DNA from: Halostagnicola kamekurae
GTDB lineage: Archaea > Halobacteriota > Halobacteria > Halobacteriales > Natrialbaceae
Reading direction: 5' to 3'
NCBI RefSeq assembly: GCF_900116205.1
Contig: NZ_FOZS01000001.1
Span: 310,001-374,000 of the forward strand
DNA: 64,000 nucleotides
Part shown: one piece after another, positions 1 to 8,481 of the stretch
Position numbering within the stretch: position 1 is the stretch's first letter
Layout of the letters: every line of letters starts with the position of its first letter
Notes under the pieces: generated by a model
The model's database searches: none
What the model was told of the DNA's origin: nothing
The model's input: only the letters and a program-made list of their open reading frames with translations
Program-made: the position numbers and the translations under genes

Positions 1-748
1 GGCGGGTGACTTCGACGAGGACGTTCGTCGACCCGTCTTTCGCGCGGTAGTCGAGCGAGTGTCCCGTCGTCACCTCGATCTCGGGGACCACGTCGTAATC
101 CGCGTCGACGAGGATTTTCGCGGCGATGAACTCGCCCATCGAGGCGCTCATGCGAACGCGGTCGACGTGATCGCTGGTGCCGAGTTTCCCCGCCATGACG
201 TGTCGGTACTCATCGAGCGTGCCGGTGGTGAAGAACTCCTCGAAAAAGCCCATCGCGTCGCGTCGACCGGCGTCGGGAAAACCCGCCGCGTGCTCGCGGA
301 AGAACGCCCGCGTGGACTCCCGTCCATCCTTGGACATGAACACGGGGAGGAAGAACCACGAGAGATGCGGATACGCCTCGAGCCACGGGTCCTCCTCGTA
401 CAGCGTCTCGAGGAGTTCCCGCTGTGCCCACCGCGAGACGTGATAGGGGACCTCGCCCCAGCCGAACTTGTCGGTTCGCCACAGCGCCGACGGCGTCTCG
501 GTGTTGCCCATCCAGTAGGCCTCCCCGTCGTTTCGGGCGAACAGCGCGATATCGCCGTTTGCCATCTCGAAGCGGTGGGTGTCCCAGCCGCCGTTGATGT
601 CGAATTTGGGGGTAACAGCTCGAGCGCCGATGTTGTTCCGAAGCGGTTGCAAAATCTCTCGACGGACCCGTTGCTCGCTCCAGTGAGCGGGCGAATAACG
701 GAAGCGAAGCGGCCGTGCCACGCCGTACAGTAGGTGCTGGTCTCGCAT
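1..748 (-). CDS. DUF5784-like haloarchaeal protein, C-terminus cut by window edge
   Basis: The reverse strand is open from an ATG at 748 down to base 1, about 249 codons with no stop. Landmarks read in one frame: ARPLRFRYSPAHW near the N-terminus, AYWMGNTETPSALW near residue 80, MAGKLGTSDHVDRVRMSAS near residue 185, and EIEVTTGHSLDYRA towards the cut end. I recall this pattern from a haloarchaeal family of unknown function (DUF5784). No signal peptide or membrane segment is seen. A GTG at 721, just before ARPLRFRYS, is an alternative start and agrees better with family N-termini as I remember them. Function unknown; the end lies outside the window. Confidence 0.75.
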   Translation of the reverse strand, partial: MRDQHLLYGVARPLRFRYSPAHWSEQRVRREILQPLRNNIGARAVTPKFDINGGWDTHRFEMANGDIALFARNDGEAYWMGNTETPSALWRTDKFGWGEVPYHVSRWAQRELLETLYEEDPWLEAYPHLSWFFLPVFMSKDGRESTRAFFREHAAGFPDAGRRDAMGFFEEFFTTGTLDEYRHVMAGKLGTSDHVDRVRMSASMGEFIAAKILVDADYDVVPEIEVTTGHSLDYRAKDGSTNVLVEVTR

Positions 749-866
749 ACGTCTTCCCTTCTGGCTCTCCTCTCATTTTCTGTGAGGTACTGCGTTTCCT
801 ACGTGTCTCCGGCCGATTTAACCGTTACCTTGATAAGAGAGAACTACCTACATGGGTATAGTTACC

Positions 867-1040
867 ATGTCAATGGGTGCCTATGACGAAGACGAGCACG
901 AGCGACGTGAAAAACAAGCTTCCAAAGTCGATACCGACTTCGACGACGAGCGGACGATCCACCATGGAACCGTCGAGTACGATTCCGGAGATTCCGCCGA
1001 GGAACTCCTGAACAAGTTCGAGGAGATCAAATCGGACTAG
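867..1040 (+). CDS. Small acidic protein, DUF5786-like
   Basis: A 57-residue, very acidic soluble protein beginning MSMGAYDEDEHERRE and ending EELLNKFEEIKSD. It looks like a conserved haloarchaeal small protein (DUF5786 as I recall) of unknown function. The C-terminal stretch is predicted helical and the middle contains a VEYDSGDSAEELL segment typical of the family. An in-frame ATG at 852 would add five residues; TATA-like sequences at 816-822 and 831-838 would suit the upstream and downstream start respectively, so the start is not certain. It stands alone, with the zinc-ribbon-like gene about 120 nt downstream. Confidence 0.75.
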   Translation: MSMGAYDEDEHERREKQASKVDTDFDDERTIHHGTVEYDSGDSAEELLNKFEEIKSD

Positions 1041-1158
1041 TGGCGACCGGCTCCTTTTCCGCCGCAATCTACCGCCGTACCGGCGGGACTACCGAGTCCG
1101 AACGGGGGAACGACTTTGACAGTTCCGTACCGAGTGTTCGCTATGAGCGCTGATTTCT

Positions 1159-1413
1159 ATGGGTACTGATTCGTGTGACGGCTGCGGGCGTCCGGTCTCC
1201 GTCGCGGGCGGCGTCGCCAACATCTGGACGTTCGGCGAAAACGACGGCAGCGACGGGACGGCGATGACCCTCGAGCTCGCGGACGGCTCGAGTCACCTGC
1301 TTTGCTACGCGTGTCTCGAGGCGTTGCCCGACGAGCCGACGGTCGAGGACGTGGAGAACTTGGAGCCGACCGACGATGGCTCTGTCGTTCGCTCAGTCCG
1401 GTCGGATCGCTGA
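1159..1413 (+). CDS. Small CxxC protein, probable zinc-binding (haloarchaeal)
   Basis: An 84-residue protein with a CDGC motif at residues 6-9 and a LLCYAC motif near residues 48-53, giving two Cys pairs that could hold one zinc. The segment between them (GGVANIWTFGE, then TAMTLELADGSSHLL) looks like a small beta-rich fold. I recognise this layout from haloarchaeal conserved hypothetical proteins (a DUF7561-type family by memory). No membrane segment or signal peptide. The last 20 residues are acidic and probably disordered. Function unknown; the next feature is a tRNA-like gene on the opposite strand. Confidence 0.7.
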   Translation: MGTDSCDGCGRPVSVAGGVANIWTFGENDGSDGTAMTLELADGSSHLLCYACLEALPDEPTVEDVENLEPTDDGSVVRSVRSDR

Positions 1414-1493
1414 TCGTCGATCCGAATCGGGTTCGTCGCCTCGAGTGGTCTCGAGCGACGACTGCTGCGAGAACGGAAGCGATTCGTCGAGAA

Positions 1494-1580
1494 CGGAAGG
1501 GGTGGGATTCGAACGCCACGAGGCCAGAGGGCCTCCGCGGGCCAGGGGCCCACGGTGCTCTTCCGCTGAGCGACCCTTCC
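1494..1580 (-). tRNA. tRNA-like gene, isotype unresolved, long variable arm
   Basis: On the reverse strand 87 nt fold as a cloverleaf. The acceptor is GGAAGGG/CCCTTCC (seven perfect pairs, 1574-1580 with 1495-1501), with G as discriminator. The D arm is GCTC-AGCGGAA-GAGC. A seven-pair anticodon stem CCGTGGG/CCCGCGG holds loop CCCCTGG. A variable-arm hairpin GAGGCC-CTCT-GGCCTC follows. The T arm is GTGG(C)G-TTCGAAT-CCCAC with one bulged C. The loop lacks U at position 33; read literally the anticodon is CCU (Arg, AGG), which I do not trust. Class-I D arm plus class-II variable arm is unusual. It may be a divergent, suppressor-like or decaying tRNA. Confidence 0.5.
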
Positions 1581-1750
1581 ACGTTCAGGATCGATGGGAT
1601 GTTTCGTATTTGTAATCGAGCGCCTACCGGGTGGTAGGCGGCGATTTCGGCAGCCGATCGGGGATCGTCGACCGTCCGTCGCCGGTCTCGAGATTCACCG
1701 ACGGCGACGGTCCGGTGGTTTTAGGATCGAGCCCCGCCGTGGTTCGAACG

Positions 1751-3643
1751 GTGAACACCGAGCGGATCTTCGAGGAGTTTCCCGCGCCGAGCTATCGCGG
1801 TGCGCAGGAGTCGGCCCTCCGTGACATTCGCGACGCGTTCGAGGCCGGCAACGACGTGGTGCTCGTGCGCGCGCCCACGGGCAGCGGCAAGTCCCTGCTG
1901 GCTCGAGCGATCGCCGGCTGTGCCCAGACGATAGAGGAGGCGGACCCGAGCGAGCCGTCGGGGGCCTACTACACGACGCCGCAGGTGTCGCAACTCGACG
2001 ACGTCGCGGCCGACGACCTGCTCTCGGATCTGAACGTGATCCGCGGGAAGTCGAACTACAACTGTATTCTCCCTCACGAGCGCGATACGCCGGTGAATCA
2101 GGCCCCCTGCGTTCGCGAGCGCGGGTACGACTGCTCGGTCAAACATCGCTGTCCGTACTTCTCGGATCGGGCGATCGCGTCGAACCGCGAAATCGCGGCG
2201 ATGACGCTCGCGTACTTCATGCAAACCGCGGGGAGCGAGGTCTTCCGGACCCGCGACGTGGTCGTCGTCGACGAGGCCCACGGGCTGGCCGAGTGGGCCG
2301 AAATGTACGCGACGATCCGACTCGGCCCCCGATCGGTCCCCATTTGGGAGGACCTTCGCGTCCCCGATGTCGACGGCGTCGACCGCGCCGCTCGATACGC
2401 CGAAAACCTCTCCCAGACGTGTACCCGACGGAAAGACGAACTGCTCTCCCAGGAGTCGCTCACGCCCGCGGACGTTCGCGAGCGCGACCGGCTCCAGGAA
2501 CTCATCGGCGAACTCGAGTGGTTCGTTTCGGACTACCGCGACCCGGAGAGTCCGACGACCTGGCTGATCGATCAGGAGCCGCCGGCTGACACGGACCAAC
2601 CTAGCGGCGGCAATGGGAGCGACGGCGAGGACGCCGAACTCGGCGGTCCGATGACGATCAAACCGATGAATCCCGAGCGGTACCTCAGACACACCGTCTG
2701 GGATCGGGGCAACAAGTTCGCGCTCCTCTCGGCCACGATTCTCAACAAGGACGCGTTCTGCCGGCAGGTCGGGCTGAATCCGGAGAACGTCGCCCTCGTG
2801 GACGTCGAGCACACATTCCCGGTCGAAAACCGCCCGCTGTACGACGTGACCCAGGGGAAGATGACCTACGACCAGCGCGACGACACGCTCCCCGAGATCG
2901 CCCGAACCATCGTCCGAATCATGCAGGAACACCCCGACGAGAAGGGGCTTGTCCACGCCCACTCCTACGCGATTCAGGAGCGATTGGCCGACCTGCTTCG
3001 GGATTTCGGTGTCGGCGGACGGATTCGAACGCACACGAGAGACGGCCGGGACGCCGACTTGGAGGAGTGGAAGGCGAGCGACGACCCGGACGTGTTCCTC
3101 TCGGTCAAGATGGAGGAAGCGCTCGACCTCAAAGGCGACCTCTGTCGCTTTCAGGTGCTCTGTAAAGCGCCGTTTCTCAACACCGGCGATTCGCGCGTCG
3201 CCCACCGCCTCGAGGAGGGCCAGTGGGCCTGGTACTATCGGACGGCGCTGCGGACCATCATCCAGGGCTGTGGTCGGGTCGTCCGCGCGCCCGACGACTA
3301 CGGCGCGACGTACCTGGCGGACTCGAGCCTGCTGGACCTCTTCGACCGCGCGCGAACGGACATGCCCGACTGGTTCGAAGCACAGGTCGACCGGATGGAC
3401 GCGCCCTCGCTTCCTTCCTTCGACCCGCAGGCCGCGGTCGCCGGAACCGGCGGCGCGAACCGCTCGTCGTCCGGCCGTTCATCCGCCGGCCGTTCGCCGT
3501 CCACGTCGGCTTCTGGCTCGCGGACCGGTGATCGGTCCCAGTCCGGATCCGAGAGTCGCTCCTCGAGCGATCGCAACCGCTCGTCCACGCGCGAATCCTC
3601 GCGCTCGAGCCCGCTAGCGGACGTCTGGGACACGGACGGCTAA
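1751..3643 (+). CDS. XPD/DinG-type superfamily 2 DNA helicase
   Basis: A 630-residue ATP-dependent helicase. Walker A APTGSGKS is at residues 41-48 and the DEAH box at 174-177. Between them four cysteines (about 105, 120, 128, 134) sit where XPD and DinG hold a [4Fe-4S] cluster. The C-terminal motif QGCGRVVRAPDD is the arginine-finger motif VI. The family unwinds DNA 5' to 3' in repair. The GTG start gives MNTERIFEEFPAPSYRGAQ, the N-terminus I expect for haloarchaeal members; the longer upstream reading runs through the intergenic region. The last roughly 60 residues are Ser/Arg-rich low complexity, odd for an acidic proteome. Monocistronic. Confidence 0.88.
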   Translation: MNTERIFEEFPAPSYRGAQESALRDIRDAFEAGNDVVLVRAPTGSGKSLLARAIAGCAQTIEEADPSEPSGAYYTTPQVSQLDDVAADDLLSDLNVIRGKSNYNCILPHERDTPVNQAPCVRERGYDCSVKHRCPYFSDRAIASNREIAAMTLAYFMQTAGSEVFRTRDVVVVDEAHGLAEWAEMYATIRLGPRSVPIWEDLRVPDVDGVDRAARYAENLSQTCTRRKDELLSQESLTPADVRERDRLQELIGELEWFVSDYRDPESPTTWLIDQEPPADTDQPSGGNGSDGEDAELGGPMTIKPMNPERYLRHTVWDRGNKFALLSATILNKDAFCRQVGLNPENVALVDVEHTFPVENRPLYDVTQGKMTYDQRDDTLPEIARTIVRIMQEHPDEKGLVHAHSYAIQERLADLLRDFGVGGRIRTHTRDGRDADLEEWKASDDPDVFLSVKMEEALDLKGDLCRFQVLCKAPFLNTGDSRVAHRLEEGQWAWYYRTALRTIIQGCGRVVRAPDDYGATYLADSSLLDLFDRARTDMPDWFEAQVDRMDAPSLPSFDPQAAVAGTGGANRSSSGRSSAGRSPSTSASGSRTGDRSQSGSESRSSSDRNRSSTRESSRSSPLADVWDTDG

Positions 3644-3762
3644 CGGTCGGTTCGTATCTTCTGTGAGGACGAATAGAGCACGATCGAAGAACCGTCTCGA
3701 GGGTGAAGACTGGACAAAATGGCTCGGAACGAACGCCGTAACGTGTCAAGCAACGACCGCTG

Positions 3763-3852
3763 TTACCCGAACAGGTACATCGCCGGCATCGCGATCATCG
3801 ACGTTCCCATCAACAACGCGAACACGAGCGCGATGATCTGGTTTCTGGTCAT
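3763..3852 (-). CDS. 29-residue single-span membrane peptide
   Basis: A very short ORF starting MTRNQIIALVFALLMGTS and ending AMYLFG. It is a short polar basic N-terminus followed by one hydrophobic helix of about 22 residues. I recall similarly short haloarchaeal proteins starting M-x-RNQIIALVFALLM, so I believe it is real despite its length. It would insert in the cytoplasmic membrane; role unknown. It lies alone between the convergent helicase and taw2 genes. The evidence is only pattern recall plus an intact start, helix and stop. Confidence 0.6.
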   Translation of the reverse strand: MTRNQIIALVFALLMGTSMIAMPAMYLFG

Positions 3853-3960
3853 GCTACGTCGATTTCGCTCGGACCGGCATGAATGTCACGGCTACCTCTG
3901 GCACAGCAGCGTGCGTTGCCGAGCGACGCACCTCTCATCGCCGCTCGAGCGACGGGTCCG

Positions 3961-5115
3961 TCACTCCACCACGGCGTCGACGACGACGTGCTCGACGCCC
4001 GCGCTGTGACTCTTGACCCGACGGCGCTCGAGATCGCCGAGCATTCGATCCGCGTCGTCGACGGCCGTCTCGAGTCGCTCGATCGGGCGATCCCACAGCA
4101 GCGACTCCGGCGTCGCCTCGTGGTAGTGGACCGTCCCGCCGGGGGCGAGCGCCTCGAGCGCCGCGGGGAGAAACTCGTGAGCTTCGTCGGTCCGAGCCTC
4201 CTGTTCGTCCCCCACGTCAGACTCGGAAACGCCGTAGTAGCCCATCACGACGCGGTCGACCTCGAGATCAGCCGCGAGGTCCCGACAGTCGCTCATGTAG
4301 GCCTCGAGATCGTTCTGGACGTCGTTCAACATCGCGTTCTCGAGCAGGTAGCGAAACGCGGTCGGATTGCGTTCGGTCGCGATCACCCGCGCGCCGGCGC
4401 GAGCCATCGGCAGCGTGAAGTATCCGATGCCGGCGAACATGTCGAAGACGCGCTCGCCGGCGGAGACCACCTCGCCCATTCGAACCCGCTCGGCCTGGTT
4501 TCCCGGCGAGAACATCACTTCCGCCGGGTCGAGTCCGTACCGCGTTCCGTCTTCGGTGTGGATCGTCTCGGTGTCCCGGTGGCCCGCCAGCAGTCGCGTT
4601 CGCGGCGTCCGGTAGGTTCCCGCCGTCCCGTCGTTCGCGATGCCCTCGTCCGCGAGGACGGTGTCGGCCTCGCCGTGGATCTCGAGCAGTTCCTCCGCCA
4701 GCGCCGTCTCGTCGGGGCAGTTCTCCGGAACCGTCACGAGGATCACCGAGCCGACGACGGCCCACGACCCCGGCACGGCCTCGCGGTCCGCCTCGCTCCA
4801 GCCCCGTTCGGCGAGTCGCCGCTCGAGGTCGGGGCTCCGGTAGTCGGGATCGAGCTGTCGGATCACCTCGTGCACCGCCGTCTCGGCGGGCTGGGCGGAA
4901 ACCGGCAGGGCGACCGTCTCGGCGTCGTACTCGCGAACCCGCCGCTCGTCGTCGTAGACGCCTTCCGCTCGCAAGGATTCGATCGCCGTCTCCGTTCGCG
5001 GCTTCTCGACGACGACCGCCAGCGGCGAGTCGGTTCCGGGCTCGAGACTCGGACTGGTTTCGGCCGGACCCTCGTCTCCGGAACTCGAACCCGTTTCGTC
5101 TGGCCGCTCAGTCAT
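3961..5115 (-). CDS. taw2: Trm5/Taw2-family tRNA modification enzyme (probably Taw2)
   Basis: A 384-residue class I SAM-dependent enzyme. The N-terminal third is a family-specific domain; the Rossmann core has motif I as FDMFAGIGYFTLPMARAG near residue 240, preceded by VMFSPGNQAERVRMGEVV, the tRNA guanosine-37 (Trm5/Taw2) signature. The Trm5 Asn-Leu-Pro catalytic motif is replaced by MGYYG, which favours Taw2, the aminocarboxypropyl transferase of wyosine synthesis in tRNA-Phe. The first 25 residues are acidic filler. Its start overlaps the end of nmd3 by 8 nt, so the two are co-transcribed, nmd3 first. Trm5b is the alternative. Confidence 0.82.
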   Translation of the reverse strand: MTERPDETGSSSGDEGPAETSPSLEPGTDSPLAVVVEKPRTETAIESLRAEGVYDDERRVREYDAETVALPVSAQPAETAVHEVIRQLDPDYRSPDLERRLAERGWSEADREAVPGSWAVVGSVILVTVPENCPDETALAEELLEIHGEADTVLADEGIANDGTAGTYRTPRTRLLAGHRDTETIHTEDGTRYGLDPAEVMFSPGNQAERVRMGEVVSAGERVFDMFAGIGYFTLPMARAGARVIATERNPTAFRYLLENAMLNDVQNDLEAYMSDCRDLAADLEVDRVVMGYYGVSESDVGDEQEARTDEAHEFLPAALEALAPGGTVHYHEATPESLLWDRPIERLETAVDDADRMLGDLERRRVKSHSAGVEHVVVDAVVE

Positions 5116-6277
5116 CGCTCTCGTCCGGCAACACGTGCAATCCGGCGCGGCTCTTCAGGACGGGAACCGTCTCGGCGTCGGGATCGAAGTAGTCCGGCCG
5201 GGCGACCGTTTTGGCCTGGTACGTTTCCGGATCGAGCACCTGTACCGCGTTCTCGTCTTCGACGGTGACGACCGTCGTCTCGACGCCATCCTCGAGTTCG
5301 CCGAGCTTTCGAGCGTCGGGGGAGTTCCCCTCCTCGTAGTCGGCTTCGTAGTGTTCGCCCGTCGTAACGCGCGTTCCTTTCAGGTTCCCGCGGGCGCTGC
5401 GGACGAGGATCGGCCCGTCGTCGTCCGCGTCGTCCTCGAGTTCGATGACGTCTCCCGGTCGGTACGGCGGCAGGCGGACGGCGAAGGTCACGCGGTAGAC
5501 CTCGTTGCCGTCTTCGTCCTCGGTGACCAGCGTCTCGGCGTCGTTGACGGTTCCGCCGAACTCCTCGACCATCTTGTTCGAGATCTTCTTGCCGATCTTG
5601 TTGGTCGAGACCTTCACGTTCAGCCCGTCGGGCGTCTCGCTCAGTTCGGTAATGAAGGCGTTGCGGTCGCCCGTCGCCTCCATCTCGGCGACGATGTCGT
5701 TCGCGATCGCCTTGGCGCGGTCGATCTCCTCGGGGACCGGCGTCCGGTCCTCGGCGCGGATCTGGACGATGCTCGCGTAGTAGTCGCCGGCGATCCGGCC
5801 ACAGCGGGTACAGGTCTGTCGAGCGATCCTGACGGGGACGGTGACCTGCTCCTCGACGGGTTCCCCGCGGACGACGCCGGTGAAATAACAGTGCATCCGG
5901 ATCGTGTTCTCGTCGACCTGTTCGGGCTCGACCTGCCAGGCGACGTCCTCGGCGTCGACGTGGACGCCGAGCGCGTCGCTCACCTCTTCGATCGCGACGT
6001 CGGTGTAGTCGTCCGCGCCGACGTCGACCCAGCGCTGGCCCCGGTGGACCGCTCCGCACCGGGCACAGACCCGGACGTCGACCTGCTGTGGCGCGTCGAC
6101 GAACTCGAAGTCGTCGAAGTAACACGCCCGACAGAGGTCGGTCTCGCCGGCGGCCGGTTCGCGAACGCCCCGCTCGTCAGCGTCCCCGCTCGGGGCCGCG
6201 GATTCGGTCGCGTCGCTCCCGGATCGATCCGCGATCGGATCCCCACAGCGGGGACAGAACGCACGCGAGTCTGCCAT
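5108..6277 (-). CDS. nmd3: NMD3-family ribosome biogenesis protein
   Basis: A 389-residue NMD3-like protein. It carries pairs of CxxC motifs: FCPRCG at residues 5-10, CRACYF and CARCGAVHRG in the first 90 residues, and CTRCGRIAGDYYASIVQIRA near residue 160. The family has N-terminal zinc fingers and acts in 60S/50S subunit maturation; the archaeal role is less defined. Start: ATG at 6277 gives MADSRAFCPRCG; an upstream GTG at 6286 falls inside an inverted repeat next to the promoter and is less likely. A TATA-like GTTTAACTC (reverse strand, about 6300-6308) lies about 25 nt upstream of the ATG. First gene of the nmd3-taw2 operon. Confidence 0.87.
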   Translation of the reverse strand: MADSRAFCPRCGDPIADRSGSDATESAAPSGDADERGVREPAAGETDLCRACYFDDFEFVDAPQQVDVRVCARCGAVHRGQRWVDVGADDYTDVAIEEVSDALGVHVDAEDVAWQVEPEQVDENTIRMHCYFTGVVRGEPVEEQVTVPVRIARQTCTRCGRIAGDYYASIVQIRAEDRTPVPEEIDRAKAIANDIVAEMEATGDRNAFITELSETPDGLNVKVSTNKIGKKISNKMVEEFGGTVNDAETLVTEDEDGNEVYRVTFAVRLPPYRPGDVIELEDDADDDGPILVRSARGNLKGTRVTTGEHYEADYEEGNSPDARKLGELEDGVETTVVTVEDENAVQVLDPETYQAKTVARPDYFDPDAETVPVLKSRAGLHVLPDESDD

Positions 6278-6769
6278 TGACCCCACTTTGGGGTTGAGCG
6301 AGTTAAACGGCGCGTTCTCGCAGTTCGGTCAAAAACCATCTGCCGATGAAGTCCTTGAGAACTCTACGCGAAAGAGGGGGGTCGCCAGCACGGGCGTCGA
6401 TTCGTTCGTCAGTCGGTGTTCGTTCGTCACTCGGTTCCACACGAAACGGTGGGCTCGAGTTGGTATCCCACTCGAGTGACGTCCCGGCCTGCTGTTCGCT
6501 CCGTCTGCATCCGGCTGTCCTCCCTCGGCTGATTTCGATTGATTCACGACCGCTCTCGATCGACCGACGCCAGTATCGACACACCTCTCCCTCGATAACC
6601 GGTGGAACTCGCTCCCCGTCACGTCTGCCACGCGTCGGACGCCGGTCGATTCGCCGCGTCAGACGAACTCCCGTCCGCGGGTCTCGATGCGAAACGAGGG
6701 GGTTTTCATATGTCTCTGTGACCCGCCGGTTTGGGGGCACTTATTTCCCCTCGAGCCATACATCCCCGC
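6278..6769. other. Intergenic region between nmd3 and htpX
   Basis: About 490 bases with no gene I can support. Near the left edge is the nmd3 promoter with the inverted repeat ACCCCA-ctt-TGGGGT (6280-6285 and 6289-6294). Near the right edge is the htpX TATA-like CACTTATTT. Open frames in the middle are Arg/Ser-rich and lack any recognisable motif, so I treat them as non-coding. Confidence 0.5.
6738..6746 (+). promoter_or_regulatory. TATA box of htpX
   Basis: CACTTATTT lies 24 nt upstream of the htpX ATG at 6770, the spacing expected for a haloarchaeal leaderless transcript. Confidence 0.5.
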
Positions 6770-7681
6770 ATGGACTGGCAACCGGACTGGGGGCTTCGCG
6801 CGCGAATGGGGCTTACAATGTTCCTCCTTTTTGCGGTGTATCTGTTCTTCATCGCCGGACTCACGACCGTGTTCGGTGGGGGTGCTTCGAGTCTCCTGCT
6901 GGTCGCGCTGCTGTTTGGAAGCTTCTCGCTGATCCAGTTTTTCTACAGCGACAAACTCGCGCTGTGGAGCATGGGTGCCTCGGAGGTAGAACGGGAGGAG
7001 TACCCGCAGTTACACGCCGCGGTGGACCGGCTCTCCCAGCAGGCCGACCTGCCGAAACCGAAGGTAGCGGTCGTCGACTCGAAGGTTCCCAACGCCTTCG
7101 CGACCGGCCGCTCGCCGAGCAACGCTGTCGTCGCGGTGACGACCGGACTCATGAACACGCTGGATCAGGAGGAACTCGACGGCGTCCTCGCCCACGAACT
7201 CGCTCACGTCAAGAACCGCGACGTCGCCGTGATGACCATCGCTTCCTTCCTCTCGACCATCGCCTTCCTCATCGTCCGCTTCGGCGGTCAGATGATGCTC
7301 TTTACCGGCGGCGGGCGGGGCCACGGCGACGACGCGCGGGGCGCGGCGGGGCTCCTCGTCGCCATCCTGATCTCGCTGCTCGTCTGGATCGTCAGCTACC
7401 TCCTCATCCGTGCGCTCTCGCGCTATCGCGAGTTCGCCGCCGACCGCGGCGCGGCCGCCATCACCGGCAACCCCGGCGCGCTCGCGTCCGCGCTCATGAA
7501 GATCTCGGGCGAGGTCGACAAGGTCCCCGACGAGGATCTCCGCGAGGAGGCCGAGATGAACGCCTTCTTCATCATCCCGCTGAAGTCCGGCATCGTCGGC
7601 CGACTGTTCAGCACCCACCCCTCGACGGAACGGCGGATCGAACAGCTTCGGGATCTCGAGCGCGAGACGGCGACGGCGTGA
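6770..7681 (+). CDS. htpX: HtpX-like membrane zinc metalloprotease (M48)
   Basis: A 303-residue integral membrane protease. Two N-terminal helices (residues 15-33 and 40-58) are followed by the zinc motif HELAH at 142-146, a further hydrophobic pair around 150-220, and YREFAADRGAA, whose Glu is the third zinc ligand. HtpX degrades misfolded membrane proteins at the cytoplasmic face. The ATG at 6770 gives MDWQPDWGLRARMG; a longer reading from 6731 would start upstream of the TATA-like box and is rejected. The pspAB gene follows 90 nt downstream; this pair belongs to the membrane-stress (Psp-associated) repertoire. Confidence 0.9.
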   Translation: MDWQPDWGLRARMGLTMFLLFAVYLFFIAGLTTVFGGGASSLLLVALLFGSFSLIQFFYSDKLALWSMGASEVEREEYPQLHAAVDRLSQQADLPKPKVAVVDSKVPNAFATGRSPSNAVVAVTTGLMNTLDQEELDGVLAHELAHVKNRDVAVMTIASFLSTIAFLIVRFGGQMMLFTGGGRGHGDDARGAAGLLVAILISLLVWIVSYLLIRALSRYREFAADRGAAAITGNPGALASALMKISGEVDKVPDEDLREEAEMNAFFIIPLKSGIVGRLFSTHPSTERRIEQLRDLERETATA

Positions 7682-7771
7682 TTTATGAGATTATTCCACG
7701 GACACGAGCGTTCCCGACCGAACCCGGCCCAAATGGATGACTTCTAAGGTAGTTCCCGCGACACTACTGAT

Positions 7772-8392
7772 ATGGGACTGCTGGATGGACTTCGGTCCGT
7801 ACTCGGACTGCGCGCCGAGTCCGACGCCAAGCGAGACGCCGATCCCGACGACCTCTTCGGGATGAGCACGGCTTACTTCACCATGGAGGCCGAACTGGGC
7901 TACGACTCGGCCGAGGTCGGCGCGCTCTGTTTTTCCGGCGTCGACTCGAGCACCTTCCGCGAGGCCGTCTCGGAGGTCGAGGCGATCCTCGAGGCGGGCC
8001 GCGAGGAGACGGGAACCGAGTTCGAGATCGCCGAGGACGACCACGGCTACAGGTGGGTGATTCTCGAGGAGGACGATCCCGAAGACCTCGTCACGAGCAT
8101 GCACTTCGCGGCGGACACGTTCATCGAGCACGGCTACGGGTCGCGACTGCTCGCCGCCGTCTTCGCCTACGAGGGTACCGCCGCGAGCGATGGCGACGGG
8201 CCCGTCTACTGGATCTACTCGTTTCGCCGCGGTCGATTCTACCCGTTCGCACCGCGGCCCGGTCACGAACGCGACTCGAGCGCCGAGTTCAAACTCGAGT
8301 CGGTGCTCGACGGCGAACTCGAGATCGAGACCGAGAAGGATCACTGGTATCCGCTCTGGCCGAGTTCGTCCGGAACGCACCCCTGGGAGTAG
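7772..8392 (+). CDS. pspAB: PspA-associated protein PspAB
   Basis: A 206-residue soluble, acidic protein starting MGLLDGLRSVLGLRAESD. The landmarks DLFGMSTAYFTMEAELGYDS, GALCFSGVDS and SMHFAADTFIEHGYGSRLLA match the PspAB family, which associates by gene neighbourhood with HtpX and PspA in archaea and actinobacteria. No membrane helix or catalytic motif is evident; it is thought to assist the membrane-stress response. It starts 90 nt after htpX on the same strand and is probably co-expressed with it. Confidence 0.87.
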   Translation: MGLLDGLRSVLGLRAESDAKRDADPDDLFGMSTAYFTMEAELGYDSAEVGALCFSGVDSSTFREAVSEVEAILEAGREETGTEFEIAEDDHGYRWVILEEDDPEDLVTSMHFAADTFIEHGYGSRLLAAVFAYEGTAASDGDGPVYWIYSFRRGRFYPFAPRPGHERDSSAEFKLESVLDGELEIETEKDHWYPLWPSSSGTHPWE

Positions 8393-8481
8393 GCGGCCGC
8401 AGGTGTTTCGTCCGCCGAATCGATCGATTCGCTCGAGACGTGTCGTACCTATTATGTCCCGCGAGCGGCTACACTGGCCCA

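Noticed and set aside
59-733. Long forward-strand open frame of 224 codons at the left edge
   Set aside because: Antisense shadow of the reverse-strand DUF5784-like gene, which has family landmarks in a single frame.
1721-3205. 494-codon reverse frame opposite the helicase
   Set aside because: Shadow of the helicase gene, whose Walker A, Fe-S cysteines and DEAH box are all in the forward frame.
6346-7740. 464-codon forward frame overlapping htpX
   Set aside because: Arg/Pro-rich translation with no motif; the HtpX frame has HELAH and membrane helices.
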